Positions 46,381 to 52,995 of a stretch of 64,000 nt of DNA are shown here, piece by piece (position 1 is the stretch's first letter; every line of letters starts with the position of its first letter). Under the pieces are notes generated by a model that did not search any database, had not been told where the DNA came from, and saw only the letters and a program-made list of their open reading frames with translations. The translations under genes and the position numbers were made by a program. This DNA is from Peribacillus frigoritolerans (GTDB lineage: Bacteria; Bacillota; Bacilli; Bacillales; DSM-1321). Location: the NCBI RefSeq assembly GCF_040250305.1, contig NZ_CP158190.1:3442001-3506000 (forward strand), written 5' to 3'.

Positions 46381-47364
46381 TCAGATGATGAATTCAGGCT
46401 TGCTTTTTGCCAGGATCGGTTCTTTAAGAGGAACTTCTTCTCCTGATATTATATCAAGTACAGAAGATGCCTCATCAAACCATGAATCCGGGGCTTTGGC
46501 TCCCCAGAATGTCTGGCGTCTTGGATCATTCAAATCCCAATGAATCGGTTCGATATCCGGGTCAGATGTTAAGTAATCCCCATTGTATAATTCGATTCTG
46601 TGACCGTCCGGATCTCTTAAATATAGGAAGAATGCATTGGATAGACCATGCCTTCCAGGTCCGCGTTCGATGGACTGTGCATATCCAAGTGATGCCAGTA
46701 CATCACAGGCATGGATAATTGCAAGGGGGTCAGGCAGAAAGAAGCCTACATGATGAAGTCTTGGGCCGATTCCGTTCATGAATGCCTGGTCATGGACCGT
46801 TTGCTTTCTATGTAGCCACGTTGCCCATAATTGGCCCGACTCATCCACTGTATCTTCCGAGCAGGCAAAACCCAATTCCTTCACATAAAAATCATAGGCT
46901 TTTTGCACATTTGTTACATTACAATTCACATGATCGATCCTTTGGACCCTTGAACCCCTATGCATATCGAATCGTTGCAGCAATCTCTCTGCTTTATCCA
47001 TTTTGCTGAAAAATTCGATTGGCAATCCGGAAATATCCTGAACTCGGAGCGATTTGCCTAGTGCATGCTGTGTTCCTTCCTTCATCCACTTCATTTTCAT
47101 TCCCTTGGACAGCAAGAAAGATTCCAATTCTTCAAGGTCTTCCTCTTTTTCAACCTTGTATCCTATCGCTTCAACACTTGGCTTTTCTGCCTTTTGCAAG
47201 ACAAGCGAGTGATGATGCGCTTCCTCTAAACCACGTAAATATATGTGATCATTCGTTCTTTCCGTTTCAATAAAACCTAAAGCATCCACATAAAAGGCTC
47301 TTGATTTATCTAAATCTGTTACATTAAGTATCGTTCTCGCAACACGAATAATAGAAAAATTCAT
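46381..47364 (-). CDS. hpaD: HpaD-like 3,4-dihydroxyphenylacetate 2,3-dioxygenase
   Basis: The 327-residue extradiol ring-cleavage enzyme has two vicinal-oxygen-chelate domains (about 5-120 and 140-265). The metal triad is His145 (RIDHVNCNV), His204 or His205 (PRLHHVGFF) and Glu258 (DGHRIELY). It matches the Gram-positive Fe/Mn homoprotocatechuate dioxygenases and not the unrelated LigB-type HpaD of enterobacteria. It opens 3,4-dihydroxyphenylacetate to 5-carboxymethyl-2-hydroxymuconic semialdehyde. The ATG at 47364 has AAGGGGAG six bases upstream. It follows hpaE by 29 bases. Confidence 0.92.
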   Translation of the reverse strand: MNFSIIRVARTILNVTDLDKSRAFYVDALGFIETERTNDHIYLRGLEEAHHHSLVLQKAEKPSVEAIGYKVEKEEDLEELESFLLSKGMKMKWMKEGTQHALGKSLRVQDISGLPIEFFSKMDKAERLLQRFDMHRGSRVQRIDHVNCNVTNVQKAYDFYVKELGFACSEDTVDESGQLWATWLHRKQTVHDQAFMNGIGPRLHHVGFFLPDPLAIIHACDVLASLGYAQSIERGPGRHGLSNAFFLYLRDPDGHRIELYNGDYLTSDPDIEPIHWDLNDPRRQTFWGAKAPDSWFDEASSVLDIISGEEVPLKEPILAKSKPEFII

Positions 47365-47393
47365 AGTATTCTCCCCTTCTTTTGACACCCGGA

Positions 47394-48908
47394 TTATTTT
47401 TCAGCAGAAGAAACGGCATTTTGTTTTACGTCCCCAAATTTCGGAATGTGATGTTCTCCAATTGCTACGTGGATAACTTGTGTTTCCGTATAGAATTCAA
47501 AGCTATAATGGCCACCTTCACGTCCTACCCCACTATATTTCGATCCTCCAAACGGTATCCGCAAATCCCTTACGTTTTGGGAATTCACCCATACCATCCC
47601 ACTATCGACAGCTTGAGCAAACCTATGTCCCCGTTTCATATCATTTGTCCATACATAAGCAGCAAGCCCATACTTTACATCATTAGCCATTCTCAGTACT
47701 TCCTCTTCAGTCTTGAAAGGAATGACTGCCATGACTGGTCCAAAAATCTCTTCTTGTGCCACCGTCATATCATTTGTACAGTTCAAAAGAAGCGTCGGGG
47801 CAATATAATTCCCTTCCTTGAACGCACTAGGTATGGCACCGCTTACAATTTCCGCCCCTTCATCTTTTGCTATATCCAGATAACGGGAGACATTATTAAA
47901 ATGGCTACGATGGATCAGCGGTCCGATTTCCGTGTCTGGATCCATTGGGTTTCCAATTTTGATATTATGAACACGTTCCTTCAATTCTGCAACGAACTGG
48001 TCTATTATCGATTCATGGACAAATAATCTGGAATTAGCTGTGCAGCGCTCCCCATTGAATGAATAGATTCCCCATACCACTGAATCCAGGGCCTTCTCTA
48101 GATCGGCATCTTCAAAAATGACTGCTGGTGATTTACCTCCAAGTTCCATGGAAAAACGTTTCATCGTATCCGCACCATTTTTAATGATTTCAGCACCGGT
48201 TGTCGTTTCTCCGGTAAAGGATATCAATTGGACTTCAGGATGGGCAACCAAGGACGCCCCCGCTGTCTCCCCAAAACCGTGAACGATATTGAATACGCCT
48301 TTTGGCAGACCTGATTGATCAATGATTTGTGCTAATTTATTGGCAGTCAATGGAGACCACTCCGCCGGTTTAAGGACACATGTATTACCTGTAGCCAGGG
48401 CCGGGGCGATCTTCCAGGTTTCTAACATGAAAGGCGCATTCCAAGGAGTGATTAATCCTGCCACTCCTATCGGTTTATGAATCGTATAATTGATGAAAGT
48501 GTCATCCACTTGATATGACTCTCCTATTAGCCTGCTTTTCACCATTTCAGAATAAAAACGGAAATTCTCCGCTCCCCTTGCCGCTTGTTTTTTTGTCTGG
48601 CTAATCGGCAACCCTGTATCAAGGGATTCCAAAAAGGAAATTTCTTCGGCATTCTCTTCAATTAAATCAGCAATCCTATTAATGTACTTCAATCTTTCTT
48701 CCACTTTCATCGTTCTCCATGGACCATTACTGAATGCATCTCTTGCGGCAGCGACCGCTTGATCAATATCCTCTTTAAACCCTTCTGCCACATTATTGAT
48801 TGCTTGATTATTAAAAGGGCTTAGATTTTCAAATGTTTTTCCTGAGATACCATCGACAAATTGACCATTGATGTAATGCTTCACATCTTGCACGGGAAAA
48901 GTTTGCAT
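47394..48908 (-). CDS. hpaE: HpaE-like 5-carboxymethyl-2-hydroxymuconate semialdehyde dehydrogenase
   Basis: The 504-residue NAD-dependent aldehyde dehydrogenase has catalytic Cys289 (NGERCTAN), general base Glu255 (MELGGKSP), Asn157 (TPWNAPF) and Lys180. The family is clear, and location beside hpaD gives the substrate. It oxidises the ring-cleavage semialdehyde to 5-carboxymethyl-2-hydroxymuconate. The ATG at 48908 has AAAGGAGG six bases upstream; the frame extends 26 codons further without a ribosome site. Confidence 0.92.
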   Translation of the reverse strand: MQTFPVQDVKHYINGQFVDGISGKTFENLSPFNNQAINNVAEGFKEDIDQAVAAARDAFSNGPWRTMKVEERLKYINRIADLIEENAEEISFLESLDTGLPISQTKKQAARGAENFRFYSEMVKSRLIGESYQVDDTFINYTIHKPIGVAGLITPWNAPFMLETWKIAPALATGNTCVLKPAEWSPLTANKLAQIIDQSGLPKGVFNIVHGFGETAGASLVAHPEVQLISFTGETTTGAEIIKNGADTMKRFSMELGGKSPAVIFEDADLEKALDSVVWGIYSFNGERCTANSRLFVHESIIDQFVAELKERVHNIKIGNPMDPDTEIGPLIHRSHFNNVSRYLDIAKDEGAEIVSGAIPSAFKEGNYIAPTLLLNCTNDMTVAQEEIFGPVMAVIPFKTEEEVLRMANDVKYGLAAYVWTNDMKRGHRFAQAVDSGMVWVNSQNVRDLRIPFGGSKYSGVGREGGHYSFEFYTETQVIHVAIGEHHIPKFGDVKQNAVSSAEK

Positions 48909-48986
48909 GATAAATCCTCCTTTAAAAATTAATTCGGGAAGATGACAATAATCGTTTGGATTTGTGCAATCTTCCCAATTTAGCAA

Positions 48987-49904
48987 TTATGACTGGATTT
49001 TTTGGTCAATCAACCCGTATGATTGAAGGGTTTCACGCAGTTCTTTTTCCAACGGCTCCGAAGGCGGCCCCATTGGCGGCCGTAATGCAGGATTGATTTT
49101 CCCCATCATCCCCATCGCAGCTTTTAATGGTCCTGGATTGGTTTCTTTAAACAAAACATCATTCAATGGCATTAATTTGTAATGGAGGTCAAGTGCCTTA
49201 TCCACATCACCCTCCACCCAATGGTTATAAATTTCCGCCACTTCTTTAGGAGTGATATTGGCTGTAGCACTTATATGTCCTGCCCCTCCAATAGTCAACA
49301 TCGGATAGCATAATAATTCGATGCCCGAATATAAGAGAAAATCCCTTCCACAATTCAATAAGACACGGTTCACATGTTCAAAATCCTTATTTGATTCCTT
49401 CACACCAATAATATTTTCACAGTCTTCAGCAAGACGTGCCAATGTCTTCACTTCCAAATTCGTCGCCGTTCTTCCGGGAATGTTATAAACGATAAGCGGG
49501 ATATCAACGGAATCGGCCACCGTCTTAAAATGATTGTAAAGTGCCTGTTGATTCGGTTTATTGTAATAAGGAACGATGACTAATGCAGCATCCGCGCCCA
49601 TTTCCTGTGCCCTTTTTGTCAAATGCAACGTTTCTTTCTGATTGGCAGATCCAGTACCTGGTGCAACCGGAACACGGGCTTTTGCTGCTTTAATCGCCGT
49701 CTCCATCACTAATTCCCGTTCCTCAATCGTTAGTGAACTCGGCTCGCCGGTAGTCCCGCATACCGAGACACCATGGGAACCGCTTTCAATATGCCAGTTT
49801 ACTAGATTTTCAATTGCCTTTACATCCACTTCCATCTTGTCATCAAACGGAGTGATAATGGGAGCGATGGATCCTCTTAAACGACTTTTGATTTCCTCGT
49901 ACAT
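48987..49904 (-). CDS. DapA-family pyruvate-dependent aldolase, probable HpaI substitute
   Basis: The 305-residue class I aldolase barrel has Schiff-base Lys169 (GVKESNKD), Tyr140 (IVYNIPGR), Arg145, and Thr51-Thr52 (CGTTGEPS). All residues of true dihydrodipicolinate synthase are present, so sequence alone does not exclude that. In this operon a more fitting job is cleavage of 2,4-dihydroxyhept-2-enedioate to pyruvate and succinic semialdehyde, done by an unrelated class II enzyme (HpaI) in enterobacteria. The ATG at 49904 follows AAGGTGG; the longer frame to 49949 lacks a site. Confidence 0.8.
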   Translation of the reverse strand: MYEEIKSRLRGSIAPIITPFDDKMEVDVKAIENLVNWHIESGSHGVSVCGTTGEPSSLTIEERELVMETAIKAAKARVPVAPGTGSANQKETLHLTKRAQEMGADAALVIVPYYNKPNQQALYNHFKTVADSVDIPLIVYNIPGRTATNLEVKTLARLAEDCENIIGVKESNKDFEHVNRVLLNCGRDFLLYSGIELLCYPMLTIGGAGHISATANITPKEVAEIYNHWVEGDVDKALDLHYKLMPLNDVLFKETNPGPLKAAMGMMGKINPALRPPMGPPSEPLEKELRETLQSYGLIDQKIQS

Positions 49905-49975
49905 TATTTCTACCACCTTTTCATTATTTGAATATTCCGAATAATTCAAGTGAAAAAATCGGCTTTGATTTTATG

Positions 49976-49993
49976 AATAATCGTTCGACTATT
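49976..49993. promoter_or_regulatory. inverted repeat between gntR and the aldolase gene
   Basis: AATAATCG-TT-CGACTATT is an inverted repeat with one mismatch. It differs from the gntR operator. It may be a secondary regulatory site or the core of a weak transcription pause. Confidence 0.3.
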
Positions 49994-50013
49994 ATAAAAT
50001 AAAGCCTGGGTCA

Positions 50014-50691
50014 TCAAAGTGCCTGATCGTGATTAGTTTCCGCCCTCTGCTTGAATGTACTGATGGCATTCAGTTTATGCTTTCTCACCAGAGATTCAAT
50101 TTCTTCAAAAGATGCTTTTTCCTTTAAAAGCTTTATGATGCTTTCATGTTCGCGAATCGATTGGACTGCGCGTTGCGGTACCATGGTGAACATGGACTTT
50201 CTGACTCTATTCATTCTTTGTTGCGCCTGTTTAATTTCCTCCTTTAAAAAGGAATTTCCGCACTTTTCATAAATTTCCTCATGGAAACATTCGTTTAACT
50301 TACCAAACAGCTCTAATTCAAAGTTATGGAGGGCTTTTTCCATTTCTTTGTTTAAATTAATCAGATTTTCAAAATCATCATCTTTCATCGTCAAAGAACT
50401 AAGGGCAGCTGCATATCCTTCAAGCAAAGATAGAACAGAAAGAGTTTCAATGTATTCGCTCTCATTAATGCTTGTAACCACTGCTCCACTATAAGGCTTA
50501 TATTGAATAAGGCCGTCGGATTCCAGTTGTCTGATCGCTTCCCTGACAGGAATCGGACTTAGACTAAGTTCTTTTGCCGTTTGATCGATAATGATCCGCT
50601 GTCCAGAACCATATGTTCCATCCAAAATTAATTTACGAAGGTGCTCATATGCTATTTGTTTTTTGCTGGGTGTTTTGTTTTTCTCTTCCAT
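50014..50691 (-). CDS. GntR-family (FCD) transcriptional regulator
   Basis: The 225-residue protein has an N-terminal winged helix (QIAYEHLRKLILDGTYGSGQ, then PIPVREAIRQLESDGLI) and a helical FCD effector domain (about 85-215). It is the first gene of the operon continuing into the aldolase, hpaE and hpaD genes. Three copies of a 12-bp palindrome surround its promoter and the same palindrome controls the hpaG operon. This fits a repressor released by a pathway intermediate, with autoregulation. Confidence 0.92.
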   Translation of the reverse strand: MEEKNKTPSKKQIAYEHLRKLILDGTYGSGQRIIIDQTAKELSLSPIPVREAIRQLESDGLIQYKPYSGAVVTSINESEYIETLSVLSLLEGYAAALSSLTMKDDDFENLINLNKEMEKALHNFELELFGKLNECFHEEIYEKCGNSFLKEEIKQAQQRMNRVRKSMFTMVPQRAVQSIREHESIIKLLKEKASFEEIESLVRKHKLNAISTFKQRAETNHDQAL

Positions 50692-50697
50692 ATTTTC

Positions 50698-50721
50698 ATC
50701 ATATATGAAATCATATATGAT
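50698..50721. promoter_or_regulatory. tandem operator palindromes at gntR
   Basis: ATCATATATGAA (50698-50709) and ATCATATATGAT (50710-50721) lie end to end, covering the -10 and spacer of the gntR promoter. The arrangement copies that at hpaG1. Confidence 0.7.
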
Positions 50722-50726
50722 TGCAA
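50698..50726 (-). promoter_or_regulatory. promoter of the gntR-aldolase-hpaE-hpaD operon
   Basis: On the minus strand, TTGCAA (50721-50726) and TATGAT (50698-50703) are 17 bases apart. The start would fall near 50691, giving an almost leaderless mRNA, so either this promoter or the start codon placement should be viewed with caution. Confidence 0.5.
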
Positions 50727-50742
50727 TCGGTTTTAATTAAAA

Positions 50743-50754
50743 ATCATATATGAT
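50743..50754. promoter_or_regulatory. third operator palindrome upstream of gntR
   Basis: ATCATATATGAT is an exact copy of the core operator, 21 bases upstream of the tandem pair (about two helical turns). This spacing would allow cooperative binding. Confidence 0.65.
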
Positions 50755-50921
50755 TTTCTTATTTCTTTATATACTGTTTCTCTGCAGGACTTAATGGGAC
50801 AAAAAACTCCATTGTTAAAAAGGGAGATCAGTAATCCACCTTTTCCTATGCCATAGAGAAGTGAGCCAAATGCTTATCATGTCTACTTCCCGAATGTATC
50901 ATATCAAAATAAAATTCAACT

Positions 50922-50970
50922 AAAATAACCTGCAGACCCTGTTGTAGCCAGGTAGTCTGCAGGTTATTAA
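50922..50970 (-). terminator. terminator of aspB
   Basis: The perfect 14-bp stem AATAACCTGCAGAC/GTCTGCAGGTTATT is followed on the minus strand by TTAGTTG and T-rich sequence. It marks the right border of the island. Confidence 0.8.
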
Positions 50971-50974
50971 AAAA

Positions 50975-52159
50975 TTATGCCATTTTTGATTTAACGAATG
51001 AATGTATTCTTTCAACTGCTGCTTCCAACAGCTCCAGTGAAGTTGCATAAGAGAGTCTGATGTTATCAGGTGCACCGAACCCTGAACCTGGAATAACAGC
51101 CACTTGAGCTTCTTCCAGCAACGCAGTCGTAAAATCTTCGACATTGCTGTACCCTGTTAATTCAACTGCACGTTTAACGTTCGGGAATAAATAAAATGCC
51201 CCTTGTGGTTTAATGCAGCTAATGCCTGGAATTTCAACCAATTTATCATATATCTTATTCAAACGGCCTTCAAATGCCTGACGCATTTCTTCAACAGGTT
51301 CTTGTGTACCTTCATAAGCGGCAATCGCACCATATTGAGCAGTTGTGGTAGGATTTGATGTGCTATGGCTGGCAAGGTTCGTCATTGCTTTAATGATGGA
51401 CTCTTCACCGACTGCATAACCAATTCTCCAGCCAGTCATCGAATGCGATTTAGATACACCATTGATGATGATCGTTTGCTTTTTCAATTCAGGTGAAATC
51501 TCTGCAATGGATGTATGTTTAGCATTTCCATAAACCAATTTTTCGTAAATTTCGTCGGAAACGATCAAGATATCATGAGCCAGGCAAACTTCCCCGATAG
51601 CAGCCAATTCTTCCCTGGAATAAAGCATGCCCGTTGGATTGCTTGGCGAGTTTATGATAACCGCTTTCGTTTTTTCGGTAATTGCTTGTTCTAACTGTTC
51701 TTTAGTGATTTTATATTGATTTTCTTCCGTACCGACTACATAAACTGGCTTTCCGTCAGCAAGTTTGATTTGCTCAGGATAACTTACCCAATATGGTATC
51801 GGAACAATGACTTCATCTTCTTCATCCAGGATAGCTTGAAACAATGTATAAAGCGCGTGCTTTGCACCTGAGCCAACTACAATTTCAGACGGTTTGTATT
51901 CCAAGCCTTGATCACGCTTCAATTTAGCCGCAATTGCTTCTTTTAGCTTCGGCAGACCAGCGGATGGCGTGTATTTAGTTTGACCTTCATTCATGGATAG
52001 AAGTGCTGCATCTATGATATGTTGGGGTGTATTATAGTCTGGTTCACCAGCACCCAAACCAATTATATCCAGACCTTGTGCCTTAAGCTCCTTTGCTTTT
52101 GCCGTAATGGCCAATGTAGTTGATGGCGTTAATGACTGAACGCGGTTCGCTAATTTCAT
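50975..52159 (-). CDS. aspB: AspB, aspartate aminotransferase
   Basis: The 394-residue PLP enzyme of fold type I, subgroup Ib, interconverts aspartate/2-oxoglutarate and oxaloacetate/glutamate. The PLP lysine lies in NGVSKSHSMTGWRIGY, with SPSNPTGMLYSREEL, SDEIYEKLVY and the Arg of NIRLSYATS for substrate carboxylate. The gene is at the end of the dinG-ypmA-ypmB-aspB series and is next to asnS in B. subtilis; here the hpa island separates them. Confidence 0.95.
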   Translation of the reverse strand: MKLANRVQSLTPSTTLAITAKAKELKAQGLDIIGLGAGEPDYNTPQHIIDAALLSMNEGQTKYTPSAGLPKLKEAIAAKLKRDQGLEYKPSEIVVGSGAKHALYTLFQAILDEEDEVIVPIPYWVSYPEQIKLADGKPVYVVGTEENQYKITKEQLEQAITEKTKAVIINSPSNPTGMLYSREELAAIGEVCLAHDILIVSDEIYEKLVYGNAKHTSIAEISPELKKQTIIINGVSKSHSMTGWRIGYAVGEESIIKAMTNLASHSTSNPTTTAQYGAIAAYEGTQEPVEEMRQAFEGRLNKIYDKLVEIPGISCIKPQGAFYLFPNVKRAVELTGYSNVEDFTTALLEEAQVAVIPGSGFGAPDNIRLSYATSLELLEAAVERIHSFVKSKMA

Positions 52160-52178
52160 TTTAAATTAATCCTCCATT

Positions 52179-52655
52179 CTAAATGCTTCGATAATACTTT
52201 AGCCATTCCCCAGTTTTAAAATCATAATAGTCATAGTTAAAACGCTCGGATTCATCAAGATACGTTACTTCCCAAAGCGGAACGTTCTTTTCCATGCCTA
52301 GCTTAACCGAAATGATTTTTTGGGGATTAAGCTTTTCTTTGACAATGTTCATAATCTCTTTTTTTGATTTACCATCTTTATAGTTTTCCACTACTATTTC
52401 TTTCTTCTTGTCCTCAGGAAGCCAGACTATTTTCTTAGTCCCCTTTTCACCTTCACCAATGATGACGGAGTATGAATCCTGCCCATTATAAAGGTAGAAT
52501 TCTTCCATGGTCACAAGGCCGCCCTCTTCCTTTGCCTTTTTAAAAGCCTCATTACCAGCCTCTTTTTTAGGCTGTAACGCTTTAATATATGCCCCGCTGA
52601 CAAATCCGATAAAACAAAGGACTAGGATAGAAGCAATAATCAACCATTTTTTCAA
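52179..52655 (-). CDS. tseB: TseB (YpmB), membrane-anchored cell-wall elongation factor
   Basis: The 158-residue protein has one N-terminal membrane helix (about 4-24) and an extracytoplasmic part with PepSY-like features (YNGQDSYSVIIGEGE and VPLWEVTYLDESERFNYDYY). In B. subtilis YpmB was renamed TseB and supports PBP2A in side-wall elongation. The location between ypmA and aspB agrees. The ATG lies 18 bases after the ypmA stop. Confidence 0.88.
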   Translation of the reverse strand: MKKWLIIASILVLCFIGFVSGAYIKALQPKKEAGNEAFKKAKEEGGLVTMEEFYLYNGQDSYSVIIGEGEKGTKKIVWLPEDKKKEIVVENYKDGKSKKEIMNIVKEKLNPQKIISVKLGMEKNVPLWEVTYLDESERFNYDYYDFKTGEWLKYYRSI

Positions 52656-52673
52656 AGCTGCTTTTCCCTCTTT

Positions 52674-52844
52674 CTATGTACGATAAATTGTAAATATCGC
52701 TTTTTCTTGATCTTCGGAATCCAATGCGAGACCGAACATCAAGTCATCTTTTTTCAATGTTCGGTTCAAGGAATCCACAATTTTATACAGATCAGGAGAA
52801 TGTTGCAACCTGACTGTTGAAATTACTTCGATTTTACTTTCCAT
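52674..52844 (-). CDS. ypmA: YpmA-family protein (DUF4264)
   Basis: The short protein of 56 residues has a simple alpha/beta pattern (IEVISTVRLQHSPDLYKIVD, then MFGLALDSEDQEKAIFTIYR). It matches YpmA by location and length. The function is unknown. The ATG at 52844 follows GGAGGGG by six bases; the upstream 13 codons are not needed. Confidence 0.85.
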   Translation of the reverse strand: MESKIEVISTVRLQHSPDLYKIVDSLNRTLKKDDLMFGLALDSEDQEKAIFTIYRT

Positions 52845-52995
52845 GAAAATGCCCCTCCATTTTAATAAATTGTCAACAACCACTGGTATGAATAGGATTT
52901 GAAGGCTTTACCACCTATCACATTATACCAGTTCAAAGGTTATTTTTCTTTATAAATTCATAAAAATTCCTGGATTAATGAATTATCAAGATCCT

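Noticed and set aside
46251..46388. Extra hpaC-like or hydratase gene after hpaD
   Set aside because: No continuous frame or flavin/metal motif could be found; only short broken pieces, reported as a possible pseudogene.
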